Assembly (NCBI GenBank): GCA_022574595.1
Contig: JACZRS010000003.1
Location: 186,001-250,000 of the forward strand
DNA from: Planctomycetota bacterium
GTDB taxonomy: Bacteria > Planctomycetota > Phycisphaerae > Phycisphaerales > SM1A02
Reading direction: 5' to 3'
Length of the DNA: 64,000 nt
Shown here: one piece after another, positions 44,292-55,077 of the stretch
Layout of the letters: each line of letters starts with the position of its first letter
Numbering within the stretch: position 1 is the stretch's first letter
The notes under the pieces: model-generated
Database searches by the model: none
What the model was told of the DNA's origin: nothing
What the model saw: the letters and a program-made list of their open reading frames with translations, nothing else
Program-made: the position numbers and the translations under genes

Positions 44292-45311
44292 ATGACAGAT
44301 GTTCTTGACCAATCTGAAATTGATGCACTAATGAGTGCAGTTACCGAGGGGGAGGTGGATGAGCCAACCGAGCAGGCACAGATTTTCTCGCGTAACCGCA
44401 GGGATCTCGAAGATGTTGAGATCAAGGATTACGACTTTAAGAGGCCTGAGAGGATCTCAAAGGATCAAATGAGGGCTCTCCAGACCCTCCATGAAACTTT
44501 TGCTCGAAACTTTGGTGCTTCGCTATCTGGATTCCTACGGACAATCGTAGAGATCCGAGTTGCAACTGCGGAGCAAATGACCTACTCGGAGTTTACCAGC
44601 AGCCTGCCAAACCCTACTAGTTTCAACCTTATAGAAGCTCCCATACTTGAAGGGCAAATTTGTCTGGAAATCAGCCCTCTGATCATCTATCCGATAATCG
44701 ATCGTTTGCTAGGGGGGTCAAATGAAAACATTTTCATTCCCCAAAGGCCTTTAACAATCATCGAAACCAGGCTGATCAAGAAAATCCTGGATCGTGCTGT
44801 AACTGCTCTTATCGAAGCATGGGAGGTGGTGAAGGAGATCGATTTCAGGCTTGGAGCTTTGGAATCCAATCCGCAGATTGTCCAAATCGTCCCACCAAAT
44901 GAAGTTGTAGTTGTCCTGGGATTCGAGCTGAAGCTGGGCAACCGAGCAGGAACCATGAGCCTGTGCATCCCCTTCACTGTCATTGAGCCACTGATGGAAG
45001 ATATTGCTGCTCAAAGCTGGTTCCAGACAGGTAAACATAGTTCTGATGATCACTGGGCAAAATTGGTCGGAGATCGCATTGCCCATGCTCCTCTTGAAAT
45101 TGCTGTTATCCTGGCAGAAACGAGTATTACTGTCGCAGAACTTCGTAATTTAGAGATTGGAGATCTTCTAACCACGGACAAGCTAGCAGAAGCAGATGTC
45201 ACAATATGTGTCGAGGGCGTGCCTAAGTACTCTGCCAGGCTGGGCCAATACCGTGGAAACCGAGCTGTCAGGGTCAAGAATACCGTGACAATGATGGAAA
45301 AATCAGCCTAG
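44292..45311 (+). CDS. fliM: Flagellar motor switch protein FliM
   Basis: 339 residues. The CheY-binding N-terminal motif is VLDQSEIDALMSAV, followed by a linker, the middle domain (PERISKDQMRALQTLHETFA, then RNFGASLSGFLRTIVEI), and the FliN-like C domain (AEASITVAEL-type, AETSITVAELRNLEIGDLLT, then YRGNRAVRV). It forms the C-ring with FliN and FliG. No other flagellar gene is in the window, so the flagellar set is dispersed. It is divergent from dsbD, and the following 550 bases have no gene. Confidence 0.93.
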   Translation: MTDVLDQSEIDALMSAVTEGEVDEPTEQAQIFSRNRRDLEDVEIKDYDFKRPERISKDQMRALQTLHETFARNFGASLSGFLRTIVEIRVATAEQMTYSEFTSSLPNPTSFNLIEAPILEGQICLEISPLIIYPIIDRLLGGSNENIFIPQRPLTIIETRLIKKILDRAVTALIEAWEVVKEIDFRLGALESNPQIVQIVPPNEVVVVLGFELKLGNRAGTMSLCIPFTVIEPLMEDIAAQSWFQTGKHSSDDHWAKLVGDRIAHAPLEIAVILAETSITVAELRNLEIGDLLTTDKLAEADVTICVEGVPKYSARLGQYRGNRAVRVKNTVTMMEKSA

Positions 45312-45860
45312 CTGTAGCTTAGCTGGCCTAATTATGCCAGCTGAATTGTGACTGAATGGGGGCATCATGTTGACTTATATGCAAAGTAGGAGATATCCTT
45401 ATCCGTTCGCTAGGTTCCGCTTAACTAGGAAGTTGCTTGTGATAATGATCGCCCACCAACTGGTTGTTCGCTGTGGCTGCTAATCGCAACCATCTTAGTG
45501 CATATTACCAAGCCTCTGTGGCAGGCGGTATGTATTACGGTTGCGGCAATGCCTGCTGGAGGATGATACCTTGATCTGACGCAACGCGACAGATCGAAGG
45601 TTCGGCATCCGGTAATGCCCAAATTTGGTAATACCACATGGGTAATACCAATCGGTAGCCGAATGCCCCTGCGGGTCACGGGACGTTTCTAGCAAACGCT
45701 CGTGGCTTTGTCGTTTTGGCGGAGCTGATTGTTAAGAAAATTGCAGCTAAATACATGCTGCCTGACTGGATAAGTTCAAGACATATATAGCTTTTTACAT
45801 TTTATATTCGGATAACTAAACAACCAAACAACTCAACAACCTGATTAAGTAAGACTAGTT
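45312..45860 (+). other. Gene-free, structure-rich stretch between fliM and nusA
   Basis: 549 bases with no plausible gene. Just after fliM, AGCTGGC (45321-45327) pairs with GCCAGCT (45336-45342). A bipartite stem follows: CCTC (45513) and GCAGGC (45521-45526) against GCCTGC (45551-45556) and GAGG (45559-45562). Three GGTAATRCC copies lie at 45611, 45627 and 45641, the latter two spaced by 14. The last 130 bases are AT-rich and probably hold the nusA promoter. It could be a long mRNA leader or a small RNA gene. Confidence 0.45.
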
Positions 45861-47360
45861 ATGAATCCTGAAACACTGCGAATCCTCGACTCCATTGCCC
45901 GTGATCGAAACATAGATCGAGAAATTCTCATCGAAGACCTCGAGCAGGCGATGATAAGCGCTGCGCGCAAGCACTTTAACTCGCTGGATACAGAAGCATT
46001 TGGATGTGAAATAGATCGCCTAAATGGTGCGATTACGATTTGGCGAAATAACGATGATGATACACGCGATGTGATCCCGCTAGAAACGCTTGGCCGAATC
46101 CCTGCGCAAACCGCCAAGCAGGTCATGATTCAAAAGTTTCGTGAGGATGAACGCCAAAGTCTGCTTGAGGAGTTCTCCAAACGACAAGGCGAAATTGTCA
46201 CCGGAGCTGCGCATAGATATGAAGGTGGCGCGCTGGTTGTGCAGGTTGATCGTGCCGAAGGCTTCATGCCTCGCTCTGAACAGATCCCCGGAGAGCAATT
46301 CCATCCCGGCGATCGTGTTCGCTGCTTGATCCTTGATGTTCGCGATGTAGGCAATCAAGTCAAGATCGTACTTTCTCGCGCACACCCCGACTTTATTAGG
46401 CGACTATTTGAAGCTGAAGTACCCGAAGTGGCTGAGCGCGTGATCGAAGTTAAAGCCATGGCTAGAGAAGCTGGATTCCGAACTAAAATCGCAGTCTCGT
46501 CAATCGATTCCAAGGTTGATGCGGTCGGGGCTTGCGTGGGAGTTAGAGGTAGCCGCATCCGCAACATCGTTGATGAACTTGGTGGTGAGAAAATTGATAT
46601 TGTCAGGTGGAATGAATCAAGTCAGGTTCTTATTGCTAACGCATTAAAGCCCGCAGAGGTTGAAGAAGTCAGCTTGTGCTTTGAACTAGGCCGCGCAACC
46701 ATAATCGTACGTGAAGATCAACTATCACTGGCAATCGGCAGACGGGGACAAAATGTTCGTTTGGCGGCCCGATTAACTGGCTGGGATGTAGATATTCTAA
46801 CCCCGGCAGAGTTCGCTAAGAGTCTTGAAACACTCGAGCAAACCGTCAAACCGATTGAGGGTGTTACCGAGACAATGCTTGATCGCATGGGCGCTTTGGG
46901 AATGATCAGTGTCTTTGATATCGAAGAAGTTGGTACTGGGGTATTGCAAAGCGAACTTGAAATGTCAGAAGAGCTTGCAGAAACTGTTGTCGAAATATGT
47001 TCATCTCAAGCGAAAGTTGTTGCTGAACAACAACAAATCGAAAAAGAAGAAGCCCAGCGAGTTAAAGCTGAAGAAGAAGCTACTGCATCAGCAGTTCTCG
47101 ATGATATAGATTCACCAACGATGGATATCGTCGCTGATGCTCAAGCTGAATCAGCAGCTGATGCAATTTTAGGTGAAATGCCTGGGCCTGTATCTAGTGC
47201 AGATACAGTTGATGATTTGCCTGATGATGATTCTGTAGACGATTCCCCTAAACAGATTGATGAGGATCAGCAAGACGAGGATCACCAGGAATCGCAAGAT
47301 AACGATTCACCCGCTGACGAAACAACATCTCAGCAGCCGGCAGGAGGGGCGGGAGAATAA
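45861..47360 (+). CDS. nusA: Transcription termination/antitermination factor NusA
   Basis: 499 residues. The N domain (about 1-130, EDLEQAMISAARKH), S1 domain (VTGAAHRYEGGALVVQVDRA and GFMPRSEQIPGE), and KH1/KH2 (VDAVGACVGVRGSRIRNIVD, ELGGEKIDIVRW and AIGRRGQNVRLAARLTGWDV) are all seen. The C-terminal 80 residues are Asp/Glu-rich, an acidic tail. NusA binds RNA polymerase and RNA during pausing, termination and antitermination. It is followed 2 bases later by infB. The usual upstream rimP is absent; fliM and a 550-bp gap lie there. Confidence 0.95.
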   Translation: MNPETLRILDSIARDRNIDREILIEDLEQAMISAARKHFNSLDTEAFGCEIDRLNGAITIWRNNDDDTRDVIPLETLGRIPAQTAKQVMIQKFREDERQSLLEEFSKRQGEIVTGAAHRYEGGALVVQVDRAEGFMPRSEQIPGEQFHPGDRVRCLILDVRDVGNQVKIVLSRAHPDFIRRLFEAEVPEVAERVIEVKAMAREAGFRTKIAVSSIDSKVDAVGACVGVRGSRIRNIVDELGGEKIDIVRWNESSQVLIANALKPAEVEEVSLCFELGRATIIVREDQLSLAIGRRGQNVRLAARLTGWDVDILTPAEFAKSLETLEQTVKPIEGVTETMLDRMGALGMISVFDIEEVGTGVLQSELEMSEELAETVVEICSSQAKVVAEQQQIEKEEAQRVKAEEEATASAVLDDIDSPTMDIVADAQAESAADAILGEMPGPVSSADTVDDLPDDDSVDDSPKQIDEDQQDEDHQESQDNDSPADETTSQQPAGGAGE

Positions 47361-47362
47361 GC

Positions 47363-50215
47363 GTGGCAAAGAAAGCAACCACAACTCGAGTTTTTCAGTT
47401 GGCCAAAAGCCTTGGCGTTACTTCCAAGGACGTCATCTCCAAGTGTCAGGCTGAAGGTATCGAAGGCATTACTAACCATATGTCAGCGATATCCCTTGGC
47501 CTGTCGGCTACGGTGTGCGAATGGTTCGGCGAAGGGCAGTCATCAACAGTAACTGCTGTTGAAACAGCAGCACCCGTTGATGTTGCTAAAGTTCGATCCA
47601 AGGCCAAGAAAAAGACTACGAAAAAAACAGCGGCAAAATCTACTTTAGCTAAAGATAAGAAAGATTTAGAAGCAACTGCAACAAAAGCTAAGACTAAAAC
47701 AATAGCCAAGACCAAAGAACCCGTCGAAGTGGTTGCGCCACATGCACCGGCCGTGGGTGATACACCGATTGTAGTGCCCCCAGGACTGGCTAAAGATTCA
47801 CCAACAATTACCGAGCTTCCTGACGGTGGTGTTGGTGACCAGCCAGCGCTTGAAAAAACTGATCCTGCTCTTGCGCCCGCGGCTACAGTTGCGGCCAAAG
47901 GTCCCATGTCTCCGCAAATGAATGTGCCGGATCGGCCTGATACCATCAGCCCGGCCGGCCCTATGCTTGCAGAACCTACGGAAACAACACTGGCTGGGCC
48001 AAAGGTAATTCGCGTAGAAACCCCGGATGTAATTCAAAGACGGGCACCTTCACAAAAACCTGATTCTACTATTAGACGTGGAGGTCCAAGGGCAGGTCGT
48101 GGCGTTGGGACTATGTATCCCGATGCACAAGTTCCAGGAACTAAGCCCGGTGAGCAGCAAAGGACAGGCCGGGGCGGAACATCAAAACGAAATAAACGCA
48201 GATCCTCAGGTTCACGTGAAGAAGGTACTAGAGTCGCACGTGTATATTCAACGGATCCCAATCAAAAATCGGATTGGACGAAACAGGATCTACTTGAAAG
48301 AGATCGTCGCCTCACTCGCGCTGGTGGTTTCTTCAAAGCTCATCGACGAGATAATCTCAAGCGGGCTGCGGGTGGTGGACATAGAGCGCAAACAGCCGCT
48401 CAAGCTGGTGGAAAACTCACAGTACAAGAGCCACTTTCCATCAAAAGTCTTTCCTCAGAATGTGGTATCAAAGTCACGGAAATGATGAAGAAACTTTTCC
48501 TTGCAGGAAAAGATCTGACCGTCAACTCCATGATCGATAGTGAATCCGCTTGTGAGCTTATGCTGGAATTTGGTATTGAGCTTGAAGTTATCGAACTAAA
48601 AACTGCGGAGCAGATAATTGTCGAAACTTTCAAGAAACGAGAAGTTAAGGATGAACGAACGCGAAATCCAATAATTACCATCCTTGGACATGTCGATCAC
48701 GGCAAAACATCGCTGCTGGATCGAATAAGAAATACCAATGTCGCTGAGGGTGAAGCCGGTGGTATCACACAGGCAACGAGCGCATTTCAAGTACCCGTTA
48801 AAGCGGGGGATAAGCAACACCTTATTACCTTTATTGATACGCCTGGACATGAAGCCTTCACGGAAATGCGTGCTCGAGGCGCTAATGTGACTGATATTGT
48901 CGTATTAGTAGTCGCAGCTGACGACGGCGTGATGCCACAAACTCTTGAGTCAATCAATCACGCAAAAGCTGCACAAGTGCCAATCGTTATTGCACTTAAC
49001 AAGATCGATAAAGCAGAAGCGACCGATGCAAACCTGCAACGAATTTACGGGCAACTTGCGGAACATGACTTGGCGCCGCCAGATTGGGGTGGGAGTACGG
49101 AAATCGTAAAAACCAGTGCGCTTAAAAACCAAGGTATTCAAGATCTCCTTGATGTACTTGATTATCAATCTGAACTACTTGATCTTAAAGGCGATTTCGG
49201 CGGATACGCTGAAGGTTCTGTTCTTGAAGCTAAAATCGAAGCCGGCCGAGGCCCGGTTGCTAACGTCCTTGTGCAACAAGGCAAACTCAAGCCAGGAGAC
49301 TTTATTGTAATAGGACGAGCCTTCGGAAAAGTGCGCGATATTGTCAATGACCATGGCAAACGTATTGAAGAAGCAGATCCATCTACCCCGGTAACTATTT
49401 CCGGTATTAACCAAGTACCTGATCCCGGCGATCAGTTCTATGTGGTTAAAAGCCTAAAGGAAGCGGAAGCCGCTGCCCAAGAACGCAGAGATGCTGATCG
49501 CGAACGATCTTTATTCAGAGAAAAGGTCACCCTCGACAACATCTTTGAAAAGATGTCCAGCCAGGATGCCAAAGAGTTGCCCTTAATTCTTAAAGGCGAT
49601 GTCCAAGGTTCTGTGGATACTCTTAAGGCAACATTGGTGAAGATATCCACCGATGATATCACCATTGCCATTAAACATACAGCCGTTGGGGGTATTAACG
49701 ATTCGGATATCCTGCTGGCAGAAGCCACTGGCGCAATTCTGGTTGGGTTTAACGTTACAGCATCAAGTAAGGCTAGAAAACATGCGGACTCAAAGAATAT
49801 TGACATACGCCTTTATGATGTAATTTACGACGTCATAGATGATGTGACCAAGGCTGCAGAAGGCCTGCTCGATCCGGAACACAAGCTCGAAGTGCTAGGC
49901 CATGCTGAAGTGCGCGATGTGTTTAAGATTTCCAAAGTGGGCGCAATCGCAGGTTGCTACGTTACAGATGGCGTTATCGAAAGAAACGCTCTGATCCGTA
50001 TAACCAGAGCGGATATTGTGGTAGAAAAAGACCGAAAACTCGACCAACTCAAACGCTTCAAGGACGATGCCAAGGAAGTGCGCAGCGGCCAGGAGTGTGG
50101 AATGAAAATCGAAGGCTACGACGATATCAAAGTTGGAGATGTGCTGGAGTGTTACAAACGCCTGGAAGTTAAAAGAACCTTGGCGGCGTCAGCAGCAGCA
50201 TCAGCAGCATCGTAA
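47363..50215 (+). CDS. infB: Translation initiation factor IF-2
   Basis: 950 residues from a GTG start. A short helix-turn N domain ([20 protein letters not shown]) is followed by a long Lys/Ala/Pro linker to about 420, then the G domain: [40 protein letters not shown]. Domains II-IV follow with [20 protein letters not shown] and [12 protein letters not shown]. Switch I reads [12 protein letters not shown] where most bacterial IF-2 have GGITQHIGAY; the catalytic His of DTPGHE is kept. It places initiator tRNA on the 30S subunit. It lies within the nusA operon. Confidence 0.95.
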   Translation: MAKKATTTRVFQLAKSLGVTSKDVISKCQAEGIEGITNHMSAISLGLSATVCEWFGEGQSSTVTAVETAAPVDVAKVRSKAKKKTTKKTAAKSTLAKDKKDLEATATKAKTKTIAKTKEPVEVVAPHAPAVGDTPIVVPPGLAKDSPTITELPDGGVGDQPALEKTDPALAPAATVAAKGPMSPQMNVPDRPDTISPAGPMLAEPTETTLAGPKVIRVETPDVIQRRAPSQKPDSTIRRGGPRAGRGVGTMYPDAQVPGTKPGEQQRTGRGGTSKRNKRRSSGSREEGTRVARVYSTDPNQKSDWTKQDLLERDRRLTRAGGFFKAHRRDNLKRAAGGGHRAQTAAQAGGKLTVQEPLSIKSLSSECGIKVTEMMKKLFLAGKDLTVNSMIDSESACELMLEFGIELEVIELKTAEQIIVETFKKREVKDERTRNPIITILGHVDHGKTSLLDRIRNTNVAEGEAGGITQATSAFQVPVKAGDKQHLITFIDTPGHEAFTEMRARGANVTDIVVLVVAADDGVMPQTLESINHAKAAQVPIVIALNKIDKAEATDANLQRIYGQLAEHDLAPPDWGGSTEIVKTSALKNQGIQDLLDVLDYQSELLDLKGDFGGYAEGSVLEAKIEAGRGPVANVLVQQGKLKPGDFIVIGRAFGKVRDIVNDHGKRIEEADPSTPVTISGINQVPDPGDQFYVVKSLKEAEAAAQERRDADRERSLFREKVTLDNIFEKMSSQDAKELPLILKGDVQGSVDTLKATLVKISTDDITIAIKHTAVGGINDSDILLAEATGAILVGFNVTASSKARKHADSKNIDIRLYDVIYDVIDDVTKAAEGLLDPEHKLEVLGHAEVRDVFKISKVGAIAGCYVTDGVIERNALIRITRADIVVEKDRKLDQLKRFKDDAKEVRSGQECGMKIEGYDDIKVGDVLECYKRLEVKRTLAASAAASAAS

Positions 50216-50277
50216 AACTGCTTATTTGTTCAATTGATAACTCGTAGCATCAATTGGGAGAAAGATAGAAAAGCTAT

Positions 50278-50664
50278 ATGACTAAACGTACTGACCAAAT
50301 CAATTCCACCATTCATCGAGCGGTGCAAACTACGCTAAGTCGTGGCTTAAATGATCCACGAGTGAAGGGGTTGATTTCAATTACAAAAGTCAATGTTTCG
50401 CCTGATTTGTCCCAAGCGGTGGTTGAGGTTTCGGTATTGCCCGCAGAAAAAGCTGATCTAACATTAAAAGGCTTAACCAGCGCCGCACCATATATTCAAA
50501 GGGAACTAGCAAAAACGATTCGCTCCCGTCGCCAACCACGATTAATTTTCAAGCTGGATAAGACTTTGCGTCAGGAAATAGAAATCTACACAGCTATTGC
50601 CAAGGTCAATCAGGAAGATTCATCTGTAACACTCGAATCTCAAACCGAGGGGGCGGCGTCGTGA
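50278..50664 (+). CDS. rbfA: Ribosome-binding factor A
   Basis: 128 residues. The KH-type RbfA fold is supported by INSTIHRAVQTTLSRGLNDP, then RVKGLISITKVNVSPDLSQA, VVEVSVLPAE, and TIRSRRQPRLIFKLDKTLRQ. RbfA helps mature the 16S rRNA 5' end on the 30S subunit. It follows infB by 62 bases and its stop overlaps the next start (GTGA). The order nusA-infB-rbfA is conserved in bacteria. Confidence 0.92.
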   Translation: MTKRTDQINSTIHRAVQTTLSRGLNDPRVKGLISITKVNVSPDLSQAVVEVSVLPAEKADLTLKGLTSAAPYIQRELAKTIRSRRQPRLIFKLDKTLRQEIEIYTAIAKVNQEDSSVTLESQTEGAAS

Positions 50665-51344
50665 AGCAAGTCGTTGATCCTGCAAAGAATCTCAGTGCTT
50701 TGCTTGAGAAGCTCGATAAACCCGAGCAACCTGTGGAGACACTTGATCCGCTGGATACTCTTATAGAGTCGTTCTTGATGTGGGATTCGACAAGGGTAAA
50801 AGCCAAAGCTGCATACGAATTATTAATGCAAAGTGTTGTAGATTACAACGACCTTCGAGTTTCGGTACCGGGCGAGATTGCTGCGTATATGGGGGAAAAC
50901 TATCCGCAAGCTGAAGAACGCGCACAAAGTATAAAATTAGTTCTTCGCGATATTTATCTTAGAGAACATGAAGTTACTCTCAAGAGCTTGACGGATAAGG
51001 GAAAACGTGAAATCAAGAAGTATCTGCGCTCCCTCGATGGCATGGTTGGATATGTAGCAGACCGTGTGATGCTGCTTTGCTATAGTATACATTGTATTCC
51101 CGCAGATGATTTCCTGCGCCGTGCTCTTGCTGATATTAATGCTTGTGATGGTTCGCAGGAGTTGCCAGAACTCGCATCCTGGCTTACTCGACATATAAAA
51201 GCATCCCAAGCTGTGACTACTCACTTTGCTCTTCAGAAATGGGTGGACGAAAAACCGGGTGAAGAAACCAGCACTACTCGAAAAAAGACTACAAACAAGA
51301 AATCGCCCAGGCAGACTGCCTCCTCCTCACGCAAAAGCACCTAA
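50661..51344 (+). CDS. Endonuclease III-like all-helical protein, probably non-catalytic
   Basis: 227 residues from GTG 50661, overlapping the rbfA stop by four bases, so translation is likely coupled. The centre resembles the helical HhH-GPD/endonuclease III fold: TRVKAKAAYELLMQSVVDYN, then IAAYMGENYPQAEERAQSIK, then REIKKYLRSLDGMVGYVADR and IHCIPADDFLRRALADIN. In that fold the last block would hold the catalytic Asp region. The iron-sulfur Cys set and the Lys of glycosylases are not evident. The tail is Lys/Thr/Ser-rich (TTRKKTTNKKSPRQ), which would suit nucleic-acid binding. Its position after rbfA hints at a ribosome or RNA role. The assignment is tentative. Confidence 0.6.
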   Translation: MKQVVDPAKNLSALLEKLDKPEQPVETLDPLDTLIESFLMWDSTRVKAKAAYELLMQSVVDYNDLRVSVPGEIAAYMGENYPQAEERAQSIKLVLRDIYLREHEVTLKSLTDKGKREIKKYLRSLDGMVGYVADRVMLLCYSIHCIPADDFLRRALADINACDGSQELPELASWLTRHIKASQAVTTHFALQKWVDEKPGEETSTTRKKTTNKKSPRQTASSSRKST

Positions 51345-51357
51345 GGATCAGACCGCA

Positions 51358-54300
51358 GTGCCTCAACTGCTGATTCACATGCGCTCAATCAATTACTTCT
51401 CAAGCATGCTGCAGCTTGCAGGAACCCTATGGCTAAGCATAAGAATTGTCGCACTCACATCCTTGTGCGCTCTTTTATCTTGTTCGTCGAAAACCGATAC
51501 GTATCGAGATAGAGCCCTGGGGATAAAAGTTGATCAACAGCTAACAGATGCACAAAATCTTGAGCGCTTTGCCAATGCGGAGGAAAATTCTACTAAGCTT
51601 AAGCCGCTATTAGTCCCGCCACCACCTGGTGTTGATCCACACATCCTTGCAATCAAATCGCCAATTGATCCGAAGGCAATGCTATCTCTAGATCAAGCGC
51701 TTAAAGAAATATCAAGTCACAACACTGATGAATCTATAGCGCTATTTGATATCCCTGAAATTGATTCTCAAGCTCAAGAAAACGCTTTACGCCATTATCT
51801 AAAAGGGCGTGATGCAGCATTAAGCAGCAGGCACTCATTGGCGCGGACTGAATTTGAGAACTCTCTCAGGTTAGATCCTTACAACCCAGCTGTACTTCGT
51901 GCATCAGCTAAGAGTTTACTTGCCTTGCGTATGAGACGGCAGGCAACCGTTCGCTATCAGCGTCTTCTTGAAATAGAACCTAATGATTCAGAAGCAATCT
52001 TTGAAGTTGGCTTGTCCGCTACGATGAAGCTGCAACACATCCAGGCAGTATTAAAGCTTGGTCGACCGCATCTTACTGGAGAGAAATTTGATCATGATCC
52101 GGGAGCAGAATATATAGCAAATTATACTTTACAGGTTTCACTGAAAGAACTCGGTTACGATTCTGCTTCAATACAAATCGCTCGCATGGTTGTTGATAAG
52201 CCTTTTAGAATTACACGACAAACCGTGCATTTGAAACGGATTGAAAATATTCACATCCGTAAGCCTGAAATTTGGCGACAAATCGGGGATACACACTGCC
52301 GCTTAGGTGAATACGCAAAAGCGCTCAAAGCATATAAAGTTTCAGCATCATTACCCATAAGCGATCCGACCCCTTTATCTTATAGAATTATTTACGCCAA
52401 CCTTAAACTGGGCAGGATTTATAGCGCGCAATTAAAACTCCTTGAAGGCATGCAATCTCAGCAAGTAGCGATCAGCGAAAGCGTTGTACTTCTTTGTCGA
52501 TATCTTGCAAAGCATGTAACAGAAACAAAACTGCTGGCAAACTCTGTTGCAAATTTATACAAAGAAAGTCCAGATGATCCACTAATCGCGCGCGCAGCTG
52601 CATCCTTAATGCCGCCCCAAGATGCGGTTTTGTTATTGCGTCAATTTCTCGAGAGGCGTCCTGAAGATCTGTACGTTCTTTCGCAGCTGCTAGAATGGCT
52701 ATTAATAGACGATCCCTGCATTGCTGTTGAACTTGTCGCCAAGATGTGCGCGGATCGGCCACACTATGCAAGGAACTATTGCAAACGACTGGCTGTAGCT
52801 TCACCTCGCATATCGGATCTTTTTAACACTATAAAGCAACTGCCTCTTTCTGCCTCTGTGTCTCTTGTTAATGCGCAGCTACTTTTTTATGTCGATGGAA
52901 TTGGTGAAGCTTGGGGTGTTAGCGTTAATGCACTGGCAGACTGGCCTAATGATCTGGGTCTGCGCCTATTGCAACTGGATATAGCAGCCTACATTAAAGA
53001 TACACAACTATTTGATAAAGTAAGCAAGTCTCTAGATCAATTCAATGATGTACCAACATGGATAGCTCGCGCACGCGCTAACAGAGCGATCGGCGACACC
53101 GAAGCTGCGCTAAGCGCATCAGAAAAAGCTCTACTTCTTGATAATCAAAGCATCGAAGCATTAACTGAACGCGCGCGATGCTTTACTCTGCACGCACTGG
53201 TGCAGGCCAGTACATTGCAACAAAGTGATGTTGCGCACCAGGCAATCACAGCAGCAGATCGAGCAATCAAGCGCAACGCCAAATACGAAGATGCCTACGC
53301 AGCACTGTTTGAAATCTACGGTCAAGCTGGACCATTCCCAAGTGCGGATTTGTATGAAGAAACTGCTATCCGCTTACGCAGTTCCTTACCCGATAGCGCC
53401 CTGCTAAAGCGAATTAAGGCGCAGCAACAAGGAAGACAAGGCCGCTTCGAACAAGCAGTTGAACAATTCCTAAGTATATACGAGAACGATCCCAATGATA
53501 CGATTAGTATGGAACTGGCAGTTACATCTTGGCTACGTCAAGGCAATACTCTGGCAGCGCAACAGTGGATTGATCAGCGTTTGGCCCAAAAACCTGATGA
53601 CCCAAATCTGCTGGAACAATGGGCGCGATTGCGATTAAATCACAGACGCACGGATGAAGTTATCCAAAAAATGAAAGGAGTCATTGCTAAGCAGTCCATA
53701 AACTACGTTGCTAAGGATATATTAGCTTTAACATACCGGATAATTGGGCAGACCGAAAAATATGTAGATATCGCCCTCGAGCGCCTGCTCACGAGACCAA
53801 AAGGTTTTAGCAGAGAGATCGAATTGGCGGTACTTCAAATACAAGCTAAACGCTTTGATGATGCAAAGAAGCGCCTGCAATGGGTTTATGATTCCAGAGA
53901 TAACGCAACGCATGGCCAATTGCTAAGTGCAGTAACAATTGCGGGGGAACTTCCGGACGCTAATAAGCTAGTCTTAGATTACTCTGATTACATATTTGAT
54001 CGGTTCTCTTCTACGCCGATGATTGTCTATGGATTAGCTTTAAGGGCCTTAGCCAGATCGGGACAAATAGAAGAGCGTTTCGATGTCTGGGCGGATCGCG
54101 CAGCTTCTAATGCGCGCAGCTTCGAATATAATTCAGCAATCTACATTCGCCGCTGGCAGCAACTTTTGCAGCTTTTAATAGATGCCAAGCAGCCACAAGC
54201 TGCATCGCGCGCCATACGAGCCCCATTTAGACTTGAAAAACCATTAACGCCATTGGAAACAGAGCGTTTATTGACCTTGGCTGTGGTTGCGGACGCAGCC

Positions 54301-55077
54301 GCGAATCAAAGTGCTGCAACCATCGAGATCATTAGAGATTTGGCAATAGACGGTATATTACCTCTTGATCCAAGAAATCCCGCAGCCTCAGATTTAGATC
54401 TTCTTACGGTTACATTTTTCGACGCAGCTCAAAGATATTCTGTGCTTGGCAAGGAAGAAGGAGCAGTACAAATCTTGCAGCAAGCAGTCATAGTAAATCC
54501 TCAGTACGCACTAGCGCATAACAATCTTGGGTATGCTCGTCTGGAATTAGGTGCCACAGATAGGCAGATGATTGACTCTATTGAAAAAGCCTATGAACTT
54601 CAGCCAGATGATCCAAACATAATTGATACGATTGGTTGGCTGAGATATAAGCAAGGCCGCTTTGAAGATGTTGGCGAAGAATTTGGTGCCGTAACGCTTT
54701 TAGAGCTTGCCATGAGCCTTGATACGGTTAATTCAGAAGTAGTCTTGGAGCATGTGGGTGATGCACGCTGGCGAGCTGGAGATACTCCCGGAGCATTACA
54801 GGTCTGGCAGAATGCGCTTCGGCTTCTAAATAATCCTGCCCATCGCCGACACTGGACTGGGGTATATACTCAACTTCAAACCGATCCCGAGATAGGGTGG
54901 GGATTATTGGTCACTGATCCAAAGAAGCTATATCACAATAATTTTGGTATTGTGCTGGAGCGAATATCAGCTAAGCTAGAAGCAGTAAAGCAAGGCAAGC
55001 AGCCAAAGACTGCGGCAATATTTGCTGAATATATTTCAGACACAGATTCAGGAGATACACAAGATGGCAGGCCATAG
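51358..55077 (+). CDS. Large TPR-repeat lipoprotein
   Basis: 1239 residues from GTG 51358, which has AAGGA 10 bases upstream. An ATG at 51226 overlaps the previous gene and precedes the signal; ATG 51379 and 51406 are alternatives. A hydrophobic segment ends in the lipobox-like LLSC (SIRIVALTSLCALLSCSS), so it is probably lipid-anchored. The rest is a chain of TPR-like helical repeats, for example FENSLRLDPYNPAVLRASAK-type sequence, AALSASEKALLLDNQSIEAL and LQQAVIVNPQYALAHNNLGY. TPR arrays bind protein partners. Its end overlaps the yebC start by 14 bases, so the two are coupled. Confidence 0.8.
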   Translation: MPQLLIHMRSINYFSSMLQLAGTLWLSIRIVALTSLCALLSCSSKTDTYRDRALGIKVDQQLTDAQNLERFANAEENSTKLKPLLVPPPPGVDPHILAIKSPIDPKAMLSLDQALKEISSHNTDESIALFDIPEIDSQAQENALRHYLKGRDAALSSRHSLARTEFENSLRLDPYNPAVLRASAKSLLALRMRRQATVRYQRLLEIEPNDSEAIFEVGLSATMKLQHIQAVLKLGRPHLTGEKFDHDPGAEYIANYTLQVSLKELGYDSASIQIARMVVDKPFRITRQTVHLKRIENIHIRKPEIWRQIGDTHCRLGEYAKALKAYKVSASLPISDPTPLSYRIIYANLKLGRIYSAQLKLLEGMQSQQVAISESVVLLCRYLAKHVTETKLLANSVANLYKESPDDPLIARAAASLMPPQDAVLLLRQFLERRPEDLYVLSQLLEWLLIDDPCIAVELVAKMCADRPHYARNYCKRLAVASPRISDLFNTIKQLPLSASVSLVNAQLLFYVDGIGEAWGVSVNALADWPNDLGLRLLQLDIAAYIKDTQLFDKVSKSLDQFNDVPTWIARARANRAIGDTEAALSASEKALLLDNQSIEALTERARCFTLHALVQASTLQQSDVAHQAITAADRAIKRNAKYEDAYAALFEIYGQAGPFPSADLYEETAIRLRSSLPDSALLKRIKAQQQGRQGRFEQAVEQFLSIYENDPNDTISMELAVTSWLRQGNTLAAQQWIDQRLAQKPDDPNLLEQWARLRLNHRRTDEVIQKMKGVIAKQSINYVAKDILALTYRIIGQTEKYVDIALERLLTRPKGFSREIELAVLQIQAKRFDDAKKRLQWVYDSRDNATHGQLLSAVTIAGELPDANKLVLDYSDYIFDRFSSTPMIVYGLALRALARSGQIEERFDVWADRAASNARSFEYNSAIYIRRWQQLLQLLIDAKQPQAASRAIRAPFRLEKPLTPLETERLLTLAVVADAAANQSAATIEIIRDLAIDGILPLDPRNPAASDLDLLTVTFFDAAQRYSVLGKEEGAVQILQQAVIVNPQYALAHNNLGYARLELGATDRQMIDSIEKAYELQPDDPNIIDTIGWLRYKQGRFEDVGEEFGAVTLLELAMSLDTVNSEVVLEHVGDARWRAGDTPGALQVWQNALRLLNNPAHRRHWTGVYTQLQTDPEIGWGLLVTDPKKLYHNNFGIVLERISAKLEAVKQGKQPKTAAIFAEYISDTDSGDTQDGRP

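Noticed and set aside
45595-45640. Possible tRNA-like T-arm (GGTTCGGCATCC)
   Set aside because: No acceptor stem, D-arm or anticodon arm can be drawn around it.
47446-47946. 166-codon minus-strand frame rich in Val/Ala/Ser
   Set aside because: Mirror of the Lys/Ala/Pro linker of IF-2.
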